Positions 1 to 9,171 of a DNA stretch of 64,000 nucleotides are shown here, in pieces. The DNA comes from Flammeovirga sp. SJP92. Lineage in GTDB: Bacteria; Bacteroidota; Bacteroidia; Cytophagales; Flammeovirgaceae. How positions within the stretch are numbered: position 1 is the first letter of the stretch; each line of letters opens with the position of its first letter. The notes beneath the pieces were generated by a model that was not told where the DNA came from, did not search any database, and worked only from the letters and a program-made list of their open reading frames with translations. The stretch covers positions 35,082 through 99,081 of the forward strand of contig NZ_LQAQ01000034.1 in NCBI RefSeq assembly GCF_001583495.1, given 5' to 3'. The translations under genes and the position numbers were made by a program.

Positions 1-1258
1 ATTTTCTACCCATTTCACCAGTAGTGACATGAGCATTTTCCTCATACCCACCCAACCAATCATAACGGTGTGGACACACATCAACAGTATTTGTTTTTGA
101 GTCTACATATACTACATAACTGTTTACATTGAAGCCTTTCCAAAAAAGATTCTTCTTATGATAAGTGAAATTATAGATCAGTTTATCTTCTTGAATGTAC
201 GCTTCTCCATTGGGAAATGAAGTCACACCAGTTGCATAAGGATTTTGTTGTATTTCCTTATAATTATCAGAGTACATCACTCCTACCATTAACTCGTCAG
301 CAAACTTCTTCCCCATAAAACCAACTTCTCCCCAAACCATTTTTGAGGTATAAGCATCATGAAATCTTCGGACCTTTGTGGGTTCATCTGCCAGTTTTCC
401 ACTTTCAAAATCCAGAAGGTGAACATCCATTTCATAATCATTATCACTATGGTTATAGAAGGATTTTATACTTGCTGTAAAGCCTGTGTTCTTATGATGG
501 TACTGTGTGTTAAATGAAGCCCTATGTGTATTGAAATTCCCATAGGAATAAGAAGCATCTAAATAATTAATTGGCCTTTTTGAAGTAATAATATTAACGG
601 CACCACCCAATGCATCAGAAGAAAGGTGAATTGGAACAGCACCTTTGTAAACTTCAATTCCTTCAATTAAATTGACAGGAAAGTTGTTTAAAGTCAGAGA
701 CGAACCAAAATAGTCCATGGGCACCCCATCAATAAAAGTTCTAATTCTATTACCTGAAAGACCGTTTAATGAAAGGCTGAAATTTGAACCTAAACCTCCG
801 TCTTGTCTGATATTAACACCAGAGATTCTACCTAATAACTGACTAGCATCTACAGTTGTATTTTTAAACAACTCGGTTTCTATAACTTCTACAGCATATG
901 CCTCTTCTCTAAGCAAAGTTGCATCAGATTTACCATAAATAGTGACTTGATCCAGCTTTGTAGTCGAAGATTTCAGTCCTACTTTCAAAGGACTTTTCAT
1001 TGGCACCTTAACAGCTTGTTCAAAAGCTTCAAAACCCACAAAAGTAATTTGCAACGTATAAGTACCTGCCTTTAAAGTTTCAAAAGAAAAATGGCCATTA
1101 ATGTCTGTTCGTGTGGTCTTCTTTAGTTCCTTCACATGAACAGTTGCAAAGGAGACCGCTTTGTTCGCATCATCTACTACTGTCCCTGATAATTTATTTT
1201 GGGCAAAAGCAGTAGAACCTACAAAAAGTAAGAATAGAAGTGAGATGAATGTTTTCAT
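1..1258 (-). CDS. TonB-dependent outer-membrane receptor (partial, C-terminal barrel beyond window)
   Basis: The frame is open on the minus strand from an ATG at 1256-1258 to the window edge. The product starts with a signal peptide ending FVGSTAFAQ. A carboxypeptidase-regulatory-like domain follows at about residues 20-110 (LSGTVVDDANKAV, TDINGHFSF). Then comes a TonB plug domain (LLGRISGVNIRQDGG, RIRTFIDGVPM, IEGIEVYKGAVP) and the first barrel strands. About 419 codons are visible; full receptors have 700-900 residues, so roughly half is missing. It lies 21 bp downstream of the AraC gene on the same strand and opposite a siderophore operon, so the likely substrate is the ferric siderophore made next door. 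Family assignment is firm; the substrate is inferred from context. Confidence 0.93.
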   Translation of the reverse strand, partial: MKTFISLLFLLFVGSTAFAQNKLSGTVVDDANKAVSFATVHVKELKKTTRTDINGHFSFETLKAGTYTLQITFVGFEAFEQAVKVPMKSPLKVGLKSSTTKLDQVTIYGKSDATLLREEAYAVEVIETELFKNTTVDASQLLGRISGVNIRQDGGLGSNFSLSLNGLSGNRIRTFIDGVPMDYFGSSLTLNNFPVNLIEGIEVYKGAVPIHLSSDALGGAVNIITSKRPINYLDASYSYGNFNTHRASFNTQYHHKNTGFTASIKSFYNHSDNDYEMDVHLLDFESGKLADEPTKVRRFHDAYTSKMVWGEVGFMGKKFADELMVGVMYSDNYKEIQQNPYATGVTSFPNGEAYIQEDKLIYNFTYHKKNLFWKGFNVNSYVVYVDSKTNTVDVCPHRYDWLGGYEENAHVTTGEMGRK

Positions 1259-1279
1259 TAATTTGATTCTATTGGAGGA

Positions 1280-2227
1280 TTAAGCCTCATTTTGTTTGTG
1301 TTGAGCTCTATATTTATTAGGTGTTATTCCCAAGCTGTTTTTAAAAGCATAGGAAAAATGTGACGCGTGCTGATAGCCTATTTTCTCTGAAATAATGGCT
1401 ATAGGAAGCGTTGTTGAGACTAATAAAACCTGTGCCTTCTGCATTCTTTTCCTATTGGCAAATTCGAAGATGGTTTCATTAAATACTTCTTTAAAATTTC
1501 GTTTTAGATAAGAGGCATTCATGCCAATTTTTTTGGATAAGTCTGGGATAGAATACTGGTGTTCCAAATTATTTGTAATAATACTTTTCACCTTAAGTAG
1601 TTTCTCCTGCTTTTCGTCTTGCGTATTTTCTACAGGAAACCTTAATTCATATACTTCAGTGATCAGTTCATAAATTTTAGCATTTACATACAAATATTCG
1701 CTATCACCTGACTTATCATTCTCAATAATATCCCAGAGAATTTCTTGGATCTTTTTGTTCAGCTCGAAAGAGGTTGACACATTATTGGGAAAAATTTCCT
1801 TGAAAATCTGTGATGCGTTTTCAAATGAAGGTTCAAAAAATGTTTTATTAAAGGATAAGACCAAGAGTTCAATTTTTTTATTTTCCCTGCATAAAAACTC
1901 CAATTTCTTTTGCTTGATAATGATCCCTTCCTCTACAGAAAGTGACTGATCTTTCTGAATAGTGATCCCATTGTCCTTTAAACTAAAAATCATGTAATAA
2001 CTGTTGTCGTCTAAATGAAAAATAGTTTCTTGATAAGTTTTTAAGGTGATGTATTTTAATTGGTATGAAGCAAAAGAAAACTCCTTCACAGCTCCGCTTG
2101 CCGTGTTGGTGTTCCACTTACTGCTTTTCCTCAACTTACTGTTTTCATTAATATTGGTATGAGAGACTCTAGTAAGTTCTTCTAAGTTTTTTGAGTAGGA
2201 TAGTTCTGATATTTCAATTTTCTCCAT
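1280..2227 (-). CDS. AraC-family transcriptional regulator of the siderophore locus
   Basis: The 315-aa protein has an unrecognised N-terminal sensor region (about 1-200) and a C-terminal double helix-turn-helix at about 205-312. First helix pair: YSIPDLSKKIGMNASYLKRN; second: IAIISEKIGYQHASHFSYAF, ending in the family signature GITPNKYR. It resembles PchR-type siderophore-responsive AraC regulators in layout. It is the first gene of a leftward unit with the TonB receptor and diverges from the biosynthesis operon across a 334-bp spacer. An imperfect 23-bp palindrome lies 58 bp upstream of its start. Likely role: activating uptake and/or synthesis when siderophore is sensed. The family is clear; ligand and targets are inferred. 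Confidence 0.92.
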   Translation of the reverse strand: MEKIEISELSYSKNLEELTRVSHTNINENSKLRKSSKWNTNTASGAVKEFSFASYQLKYITLKTYQETIFHLDDNSYYMIFSLKDNGITIQKDQSLSVEEGIIIKQKKLEFLCRENKKIELLVLSFNKTFFEPSFENASQIFKEIFPNNVSTSFELNKKIQEILWDIIENDKSGDSEYLYVNAKIYELITEVYELRFPVENTQDEKQEKLLKVKSIITNNLEHQYSIPDLSKKIGMNASYLKRNFKEVFNETIFEFANRKRMQKAQVLLVSTTLPIAIISEKIGYQHASHFSYAFKNSLGITPNKYRAQHKQNEA

Positions 2228-2285
2228 GCTAGAGAGAGATATTTGTGTTTTTGTAATTGATTTATTTACGGAAACAAAACTATAC

Positions 2286-2308
2286 TTATTTAGATTAATT
2301 TAAAATAA
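2286..2308. promoter_or_regulatory. Imperfect palindromic operator in front of araC-type gene (copy 1)
   Basis: An AT-rich 23-bp imperfect dyad begins TTATTTAGA and ends AAATAA, followed by CAAAAC. The same 29-bp block recurs at 2506-2534 with 6 differences. It lies 58 bp before the regulator start. Placement suggests an iron-responsive (Fur-type) or AraC operator; which protein binds is not shown by the sequence. Confidence 0.5.
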
Positions 2309-2505
2309 CAAAACACAGAATAAAAACACTCAAAATATTGTACTTTACCAATACAGAACACGCTAAAAAATTATTTAACAAAAGATTAAAATTTAACTTT
2401 TACTATCTTCAATCTCTTTCTGATAAGTCAAGAATACCTTTTTTCGTAATTTTAATTTCTGAAATCGATGCTTTCCAAAGGTAAAGCCTGCCAATATTTG
2501 CAGTG

Positions 2506-2528
2506 TTATTTAAACTTATTCTAAATAA
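2506..2528. promoter_or_regulatory. Imperfect palindromic operator in front of siderophore operon (copy 2)
   Basis: This is the second copy of the 23-bp dyad. It starts TTATTTA and ends TCTAAATAA, followed by CAAAAC, and lies 33 bp before the decarboxylase start. Its reverse complement also aligns to copy 1, as expected of a dimer-binding site. Each divergent transcript therefore has its own copy. Confidence 0.5.
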
Positions 2529-2561
2529 CAAAACTAAAATTACATCTTAACTTTCAACATA

Positions 2562-4094
2562 ATGATACCTTTATTAGCAAAGGAAAACAACCAGCCAAAA
2601 GCCAATGACGCTATTAACTTTTCATTTCTTTTTAATCAAAATGAGGAGAATATATTCAAGTATAAAAAGGGAGTTATCTCGGCCACCAAAAGGGTTTTTA
2701 AGTTTTTGAAAAATCGAAAGAAGCCCTTCAGTGGAATGGATCACAATACCCTAAGTACTGTTTTTGAGCAAATCAATATCAACAAACAGCCGCTGGATGA
2801 ACAATATGTGATGGATGAACTAGAAAATATTTATCTAGATCACGCAGTAGCTTTCCATCTCCCAAAATATATTGCTCATCTCAATTGTCCCATTGTGATT
2901 CCATCATTGATTGGAGAGCAAATTCTTTCTGCCGTCAATTCTTCATTAGACACTTATGATCAAAGTGCAGGAGGAACATTTATTGAGCAGAAATTGATTG
3001 ACTGGACGGGTAAGCAAATTGGCTATAAATCACCTGACGGTGTGTTTACTAGTGGTGGTACGCAATCTAATTTAATGGCCGTTTTGTTGATGAGAGACGC
3101 ATTTTATCATAAAAGACAAAAACATGATGTCACAATGAAAGGGGTTTCTCAGGCAAAAGGTCAACTAAAAATATTTTGCTCCGAATGCAGTCATTTCAGT
3201 ATTAAAAAGAGTGCTGCATTATTAGGTTTAGGGGAAGAAGCAGTTGTAAGTATTCCAGTATCTGATCAGTTTGTAATGGATACAGAAGCGTTGGAGTCGG
3301 CTATTTTGAATGAATATATCAATGGCAACTGCCCTATTGGAGTTGTGGCCACGGCCGGTACTACGGATTATGGAAGTATTGATCCATTAAACAAAATTGC
3401 AAGCATTGCTCAACGTTATCAAATTTGGTTCCATGTCGATGCGGCTGTTGGAGGTGGGTTACTGCTTTCTGATGAATATAAATATCTGTTAGCTGGAATA
3501 GAAAAATCTGATTCTACAACGGTAGATTATCATAAAACTTATTTCCAAACAGTAAGTTGCAGTGGTTTTGTGGTGAAAGATCCTAACAGCCTAAATTTAA
3601 TCAGTCATCATGCGGATTATTTAAATCCAAAGGATCATAAAGATGCTGGAGTACCTAACCAAGTTGATAAGTCATTACAAACTACCAAAAGGTTTGATGC
3701 TTTAAAACTTTGGATGACATTCCGATTAATGGGTACAGATCAATTGGGTAAATATTATGAACAAACGCTTCAACTGACGCAAAAAGCAGCGAAAATAATA
3801 GATAATCACTTAGAATTTGAATTGCTCAATCCCCCTGCCCTTCATTCCTTGGTTTTCCGTTTTAAGCCAGAAAACATGAACGATACTCAACTGAATACAC
3901 TGAATATGCTTTTAAGAAAAAAGTTATTTGCAGATGGAGAAGCAGTAGTTGCAGGTACAAAATTCAAAGGTAATTATTATTTGAAGTTCACCATTCTGAA
4001 TCCCATTATGACTGAAAAGAACTTTGAAGAAATTCTTGGCATCCTTTCAAAAATAGGACATCAAATAGTAGAAGAAGAGAAAAACATCGCTTAA
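2562..4094 (+). CDS. PLP-dependent group II amino-acid decarboxylase of siderophore synthesis
   Basis: This 510-aa enzyme belongs to the group II PLP decarboxylases (glutamate/DOPA/diaminobutyrate decarboxylase fold), the family that includes DesA of desferrioxamine synthesis. The PLP lysine is Lys325 in TVDYHKTYFQ and the cofactor aspartate is Asp293 in FHVDAAVGG. SGGTQSNL near residue 165 is the phosphate-binding loop. It would decarboxylate lysine or ornithine to cadaverine or putrescine as the first siderophore step. It opens a tightly packed six-gene operon; the next gene starts 12 bp after its stop. Substrate preference cannot be read from the sequence. The 23-bp operator lies just upstream. 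Confidence 0.88.
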   Translation: MIPLLAKENNQPKANDAINFSFLFNQNEENIFKYKKGVISATKRVFKFLKNRKKPFSGMDHNTLSTVFEQININKQPLDEQYVMDELENIYLDHAVAFHLPKYIAHLNCPIVIPSLIGEQILSAVNSSLDTYDQSAGGTFIEQKLIDWTGKQIGYKSPDGVFTSGGTQSNLMAVLLMRDAFYHKRQKHDVTMKGVSQAKGQLKIFCSECSHFSIKKSAALLGLGEEAVVSIPVSDQFVMDTEALESAILNEYINGNCPIGVVATAGTTDYGSIDPLNKIASIAQRYQIWFHVDAAVGGGLLLSDEYKYLLAGIEKSDSTTVDYHKTYFQTVSCSGFVVKDPNSLNLISHHADYLNPKDHKDAGVPNQVDKSLQTTKRFDALKLWMTFRLMGTDQLGKYYEQTLQLTQKAAKIIDNHLEFELLNPPALHSLVFRFKPENMNDTQLNTLNMLLRKKLFADGEAVVAGTKFKGNYYLKFTILNPIMTEKNFEEILGILSKIGHQIVEEEKNIA

Positions 4095-4106
4095 TAAAAC
4101 AAACAA

Positions 4107-5426
4107 ATGAACGATAAAATATATGATATTATTGGGATTGGAATTGGTCCCTTTAACCTTGGATTAGCTTGTCTTACGGAACCAATTGAAGAGCTAGACT
4201 GTCTATTTTTAGATAAATCTGATGCATTTGACTGGCACCCTGGCATGCTGATGGAAAGTACAACATTGCAAATTCCATTTATGGCAGATCTGGTCACTAT
4301 GGCCGATCCTACTAGCCCTTACTCTTTTTTGAATTATGCGAAGCAAATGGGAAGAATGTATTCTTTTTATATCAAAGAAGACTTCCTATTGCTGAGAAAC
4401 GAATATAATTTGTATTGCCAATGGGTGGTACAGCAACTGAATACCTTGAAGTTTTCAACCAATGTTGAAATGGTATGCTACAATGATGATGAACAAGTTT
4501 TTTATCTGACTTGCCTAACTACTGGAACTGATGAGCCTTTGATTTACAAATGTAAAAAAGTAGTATTGGGAACGGGTACCAAACCTTATGTTCCCAATGC
4601 TCTCAAAGGTATTGGTAAAAAGGCAACTCACTCTGCTTCTTACCTTTCAAATAAGGCTGAACTTCAAAAGAAAAAGGCCATCACTGTGGTAGGAAGTGGT
4701 CAAAGTGCCGCAGAGATTTTCAGTGATTTATTAGAAGAAGTAGATGCGTATGGTTATCAACTCAATTGGGTCACGCGTTCACACCGTTTTTTCCCAATGG
4801 AATATACAAAACTTACTTTGGAAATGACTTCTCCTGAGTATGTGGACTATTTCTTTGACCTACCATTAGAGAAAAGAGAGGCATTACTACAAGAACAAAA
4901 ACACCTGTACAAAGGCATCAACTCTGATTTAATCAATAGCATTTTTGATACTATCTATGCTAAGAAATTAATGAATGATGTAGATATCAATTTGAGAACC
5001 AACTCAACGGTAACTGCTTCTAGCATTGAAGGAGATAAAGTAAAGCTTGAAGTTTTTCAAAACGAAGAAGAAAAATACTATCAACATGACACAGAGGCAG
5101 TAGTAATGGCAACAGGCTATCATTATCAATTACCTTCATTTATGGAAGGTCTGTTGAAACATGTTCAATGGGACGAAAAAGGCAGATTGAGAGCTAATCG
5201 AAATTATACAATCGATAAAGAAAGTAAAAATATCTTTGTTCAAAATGCAGAGCTTTACACACATGGTTTTGTTTCTCCAGATCTTGGTATGGGGAGCTAC
5301 CGTAATTCTTATATCATTAAAGAAATTACAGGAAAGAAATATTATCCCATTGAAAAGAAAATTGCTTTCCAACAATTCAAAGTTTCAGAAAAAGAGGAAA
5401 TCATAAAAGAAGAAATTCTGGTATGA
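4107..5426 (+). CDS. FAD/NADPH-dependent lysine/ornithine N-monooxygenase (hydroxamate siderophore)
   Basis: The 439-aa protein is a class B N-hydroxylating monooxygenase of the IucD/PvdA/AlcA/DesB family. The FAD-binding motif GIGIGPFNLGLA lies at residues 10-21, the NADPH motif VVGSGQSAAEI around 194-204, and the C-terminal ATGYHY motif at 335-340. It would hydroxylate the terminal amine of the diamine made by the upstream decarboxylase, giving the N-hydroxy group that becomes the hydroxamate. Its end overlaps the next gene by 4 bp (ATGA), indicating translational coupling. Length is normal for the family. Whether the substrate is the free amino acid or the diamine is inferred from gene order. 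Confidence 0.92.
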   Translation: MNDKIYDIIGIGIGPFNLGLACLTEPIEELDCLFLDKSDAFDWHPGMLMESTTLQIPFMADLVTMADPTSPYSFLNYAKQMGRMYSFYIKEDFLLLRNEYNLYCQWVVQQLNTLKFSTNVEMVCYNDDEQVFYLTCLTTGTDEPLIYKCKKVVLGTGTKPYVPNALKGIGKKATHSASYLSNKAELQKKKAITVVGSGQSAAEIFSDLLEEVDAYGYQLNWVTRSHRFFPMEYTKLTLEMTSPEYVDYFFDLPLEKREALLQEQKHLYKGINSDLINSIFDTIYAKKLMNDVDINLRTNSTVTASSIEGDKVKLEVFQNEEEKYYQHDTEAVVMATGYHYQLPSFMEGLLKHVQWDEKGRLRANRNYTIDKESKNIFVQNAELYTHGFVSPDLGMGSYRNSYIIKEITGKKYYPIEKKIAFQQFKVSEKEEIIKEEILV

Positions 5427-6613
5427 AAGTAAAAACAATATTGATGCTCATCACACTTGTGGCTGTGGTGAGCGATACAATGCTTCATCCCTTTTATCCT
5501 CAGTTTTTTGGTGAAAGGTTTGAAATTTTCAGCTCAGAACATGTTGGTTTTTACTTGGCTGCATGTTGCCTGACCGTAATGATTGCTTTCCCATTTTGGG
5601 CCAGAGTTCAAAAAAATGCAGATCTATTTTCACTCTTAATTTATACACAATTAATCGCTGGAATATTATGTGTCAGTATATTTTGGGTTGACAATATCAT
5701 GCTCTTTTGGGGAGTAGCGCTTTTGATGATTTTTTTCAAGGGAAGTTATCTCCTCATCTACCCCTATATCATGCAATTGGATGAGGAAGATGAACATACT
5801 TCTTCCATCAGTATTCTGTCTGTCATTGTGCACCTTGGAGCCATACTTGGTGCCTTTATTGGAGGTGCAATTGTTGATTATATCGACACCTATGTTGTAT
5901 TTTTTATTATGGCCTCTGGAGACTTCCTTCAACTAGCCGTCTGTTTTTACCTCAAATACAAACGAAATGTAAAATCAATTGTACATGAGGAGGCAAGTAC
6001 ACAACAAGGGTTCTTCCATATCAAAAAGCCCATCTTTATGATTGGCGGTATCACAATGACACTCTACTTCAGTACATTTTTGATCCGTCCTTTCTTCTCT
6101 GTGTATTGGGAAACCATTTCTGAATATGATAGCAAAGTGGTCTCTGGATTGATGTATTCACTTCCTGCTTTTGTAGGTTTGGTGGCATTGTGGTACAATC
6201 ATAAATTCAAATCAGAGAAAAGTAGTTTTAAACAGATTATCCCTGCCTTAATATTAGGCATTGTAGGAATTGGTTTACAAGGCAGTATGATTGAAGCTGT
6301 AGTGATCATAGGTCGATTGGTATATGGTTGGGCAATTTTTCAATTGTATGTACAGTTTGATGTCATTGCCTTCACACTTTCAACACCCTCAGAGTATGCC
6401 ACAGATTATAGTAGAATACACTTGATGCAAAACTTTGGTGTACTGATTTCTTCAATGATTGCAGGGTATACAGTAGAACTATTTTCTATTCAAATGACAT
6501 TCTGGATGTCAATTGCAGGGTTTCTTTTAACAGCTAGTTTCTTCATTTTAGGGTTCAGCTCCTATCTTAAAAAAGAAGAGAAAGAACCTGAACTAACAAC
6601 AGCAAATGCTTAA
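5423..6613 (+). CDS. MFS transporter, probable siderophore exporter
   Basis: The 396-aa protein is almost wholly hydrophobic with about 11-12 predicted membrane segments and a short charged C-terminal tail (KKEEKEPE). A charged loop near residues 175-195 separates two halves, as in major facilitator proteins. It starts inside the monooxygenase stop codon and is followed 5 bp later by the acyltransferase gene. Position inside a siderophore biosynthesis operon points to export of the finished siderophore across the inner membrane, as for AlcS-like or PvsC-like exporters. Direction and cargo are inferred. Confidence 0.85.
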   Translation: MKVKTILMLITLVAVVSDTMLHPFYPQFFGERFEIFSSEHVGFYLAACCLTVMIAFPFWARVQKNADLFSLLIYTQLIAGILCVSIFWVDNIMLFWGVALLMIFFKGSYLLIYPYIMQLDEEDEHTSSISILSVIVHLGAILGAFIGGAIVDYIDTYVVFFIMASGDFLQLAVCFYLKYKRNVKSIVHEEASTQQGFFHIKKPIFMIGGITMTLYFSTFLIRPFFSVYWETISEYDSKVVSGLMYSLPAFVGLVALWYNHKFKSEKSSFKQIIPALILGIVGIGLQGSMIEAVVIIGRLVYGWAIFQLYVQFDVIAFTLSTPSEYATDYSRIHLMQNFGVLISSMIAGYTVELFSIQMTFWMSIAGFLLTASFFILGFSSYLKKEEKEPELTTANA

Positions 6614-6618
6614 ATAAT

Positions 6619-7346
6619 ATGGTACAAAATATATATGAAACTCCTTTTGGTGTAGACTTCTGGCAGAAGAAAGCTACTGAAAGCAGTTACAACATTAATC
6701 AGGATTTATCATTTAAATTCGCTCCTTTTCAATTAGACAAAGATGTTCCATTGCTGCACCATTGGGTTAACCAACCCTATGCTAAATATTGGCAATTGGA
6801 AAACAGTTCCATCGAAACAGTATACGACTCCTATAAAGAAATTCTTGAAGGAAAGAATACTTGTGTTTTTTGGGGTGTACTCAATGATAAGAAAGTGTTT
6901 TTGGTAGAATTTTATTATGCTCCCAAAGACAGAGTAGGTCAACACTATGATGCAAAAATTGGAGATTATGGATTTCATGTGTACTCAATGATAAGAAAGT
7001 GTTTTTGGTAGAATTTTATTATGCTCCCAAAGACAGAGTAGGTCAACACTATGATGCAAAAATTGGAGATTATGGATTTCATATTCTTGCGGGTCCTAAA
7101 GAAATGGTTATCTCCCAATTCACCACTCATATTTTTGTTTACCTACTCACTTTCTTATTTCAACAAGAAGAAGTAGAAAGAGTTGTTGTTGAGCCCGATG
7201 TCAACAATGAGAAAATTCATGTGCTCAACAAGAGAGCTGGTTTTATTTATGATAAAAAAATCGAGTTTGAAGAGAAAACAGCATTTCTTGCTTTTAATAA
7301 CAGAAGCAGTTTTCAAAAAGCTTTAGATAACATTCAACTTCCATAA
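6619..7346 (+). pseudogene. GNAT-type siderophore acyltransferase split by a 104-bp tandem duplication
   Basis: Two overlapping frames (6619-7011 and 6999-7346) are halves of one gene. A perfect 104-bp duplication (6875-6978 = 6979-7082) shifts the frame because 104 is not a multiple of three. Removing one copy joins codon 120 (His) to ATT CTT GCG and restores a 207-aa protein. It would have VNQPYAKYWQL near residue 50 and GDYGFHILAGPKE near 116-128, typical of the AlcB/IucB/RhbD/DesC acyltransferase family that acylates the N-hydroxydiamine with acetyl-, succinyl- or similar CoA. As written only the first 120 codons plus a short tail (130 aa) are made, so the pathway should be blocked. The copies are identical, so the event is recent, reversible in principle, or an assembly error. 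Confidence 0.88.
6875..7082. repeat. Perfect 104-bp head-to-tail duplication
   Basis: Copy 1 is 6875-6978 and copy 2 is 6979-7082; all 104 bases match. The flanking bases differ on both sides (G/T before, G/A after), so no microhomology is visible at the joint. It lies inside the siderophore acyltransferase gene and disrupts it. Confidence 0.97.
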
Positions 7347-7356
7347 TCTTCTCATT

Positions 7357-9168
7357 ATGAATATGCACACACTCGCTCATCACAAAGAAGCTGTAGATCA
7401 TTTGGAAGCTTCAACTTGGGAAAAGGTCAACCAGAAATATGTCTGCAAGGCCATTAGTGAATTTGCTCACGAAAAACTACTTCAACCGTCTTTAATCTCA
7501 GAAGGTGAATTTTCAACTTATCAGATCCAAAGTACTGACCAGCAATTCAGTTATATTTTTGATGCTAAAATTCTTCAATTGGATCATTGGTGGATCAAAG
7601 TTGATAGTATAGTTAAGCAAGTCAACGGCAAAAAAACAGACATTTTATTAATAGATTTTATTCAAGAGTTTAAAGATCAATTAGAAATCCCTGCAGAAAT
7701 GTTACCAACCTATCTGGAAGAGATTACGAATACTCTTTACTCTTTGAATTATAAATACAAACACCATAAAACTTCAGCTTCAACACTTGCTCATTCAAAT
7801 TTCCAAACCATTGAAGGCAATATGATTGAAGGGCACCCTTGTTTTGTCGCCAACAGTGGGAGAATTGGTTTTACTGCTGAAGATTTCCTACACTATTCTC
7901 CGGAGGCATCAAACGGCTTTCAACTATTGTGGCTGGCAGGACACCGTTCTGTGGCTACTTTCACGGCTGTTGCTGGCTTGAGTTATGAAGATGTCATGCA
8001 GCAAGAGATGGGAAAAGCCCAATTTGAGATTTTCAAAAATATCCTACAAGTACGTGGATTAGACCCTGATGATTATGTAATCTTTCCAATGCATCCTTGG
8101 CAATGGCAAAGTAAGCTATCTACAATCTTCGCTTCCGATATTACGAAGAAAAAATTGATACTATTAGGTGAGGGTGCTGATACTTACCAGCCACAGCAAT
8201 CTACCCGAACACTGTTCAATAAAAGCTACCCTGAAAAGTTTTATGTAAAAACTGCATTATCTATTCAGAATATGGGTTTCTTGCGTGGGTTGTCTCCTTA
8301 TTATATGCAGTCCACACCTTCTATTACAGAATGGATCAATACAAAACTCCAACATGATGTATATCTGAACAAGTACGGTTTTGAAATGCTGGGTGAGGTA
8401 GCGACCATGGGTTATAGAAATACTAATTTTGAGTCTTTAGGAAGGACCAATGCTTACAATAAAATGTTGGCAGTGCTTTGGAGAGAATCGCCAGAACAGT
8501 ATCTTCAAAAGGGACAAAAAGCAACCACAATGGCTTCTCTATTACATATCACTCCTGAAGGTGAATCATTACTTAAAGCCTTCATTGAAACTTCAAAACT
8601 TACTCCTCAAGAATGGATCTGTTGTTATTTGAATGTGTATCTGAAACCACTTCTTCACTGTTTGTATCAACATGAAATTGCTTTTATGCCTCATGGAGAA
8701 AACCTCATTTTAAGAATGGAAAATAATGTTCCAGTGGGTGTTTTCATGAAAGACATTACAGAAGAAGTAGTATTGTTTGAAGAGGAAGAAGGATTGCCTG
8801 AACCTGTGCAGCGTTTAGTAGTAAAAACAACTGATGAGATTAAAGCATTAAGTATTTTAACAGATGTATTTGACTGTTTTTTCCGATTTATTGGTCAAAT
8901 AGTGGAAGAACACAAAGTGATGAAAGAAAATCAGTTCTGGGAATTGGTGAGTGAATGTATTCTTTCTTATCAAACAGAAAACCCACATTTGTCTGAGAAA
9001 TTTGCTAAAAGTGATCTTTTCAGTGAAGACTTTATTCTTTCCTGCTTAAACCGATTACAACTTCAAAACAATAAACAAATGGTAGATCTTACTGATCCAG
9101 TAAATAGTTTACAGTTTATTGGTAGAATTAAAAACCCTATTCATCAATTTCAACCCAACTTAGTTTAG
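7357..9168 (+). CDS. IucA/IucC-family NIS siderophore synthetase
   Basis: The 603-aa protein is an NRPS-independent siderophore synthetase. Family features are EGHPCFVANSGRIGF near residue 155 (the HP...GRIGF nucleotide-binding motif), a HPWQWQ motif near 247, STRTLFN near 288, and MPHGENLILR near 445 in the palm domain. These enzymes adenylate a carboxylate and condense it with an amine; DesD/AlcC/PubC-like members join N-hydroxy-N-succinyl-diamine units into linear or macrocyclic hydroxamates. With the decarboxylase and N-hydroxylase upstream, a bisucaberin/desferrioxamine/putrebactin-like product is the best inference. Length is typical. The next gene starts 3 bp after its stop. Confidence 0.93.
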   Translation: MNMHTLAHHKEAVDHLEASTWEKVNQKYVCKAISEFAHEKLLQPSLISEGEFSTYQIQSTDQQFSYIFDAKILQLDHWWIKVDSIVKQVNGKKTDILLIDFIQEFKDQLEIPAEMLPTYLEEITNTLYSLNYKYKHHKTSASTLAHSNFQTIEGNMIEGHPCFVANSGRIGFTAEDFLHYSPEASNGFQLLWLAGHRSVATFTAVAGLSYEDVMQQEMGKAQFEIFKNILQVRGLDPDDYVIFPMHPWQWQSKLSTIFASDITKKKLILLGEGADTYQPQQSTRTLFNKSYPEKFYVKTALSIQNMGFLRGLSPYYMQSTPSITEWINTKLQHDVYLNKYGFEMLGEVATMGYRNTNFESLGRTNAYNKMLAVLWRESPEQYLQKGQKATTMASLLHITPEGESLLKAFIETSKLTPQEWICCYLNVYLKPLLHCLYQHEIAFMPHGENLILRMENNVPVGVFMKDITEEVVLFEEEEGLPEPVQRLVVKTTDEIKALSILTDVFDCFFRFIGQIVEEHKVMKENQFWELVSECILSYQTENPHLSEKFAKSDLFSEDFILSCLNRLQLQNNKQMVDLTDPVNSLQFIGRIKNPIHQFQPNLV

Positions 9169-9171
9169 AAG

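Noticed and set aside
1755..1949. 64-aa plus-strand frame inside the AraC gene
   Set aside because: It is antisense to a well-supported AraC domain; composition is that of a shadow frame.
8450..8632. 60-aa frame inside the NIS synthetase gene
   Set aside because: Same-strand shadow of a strongly supported 603-aa enzyme.
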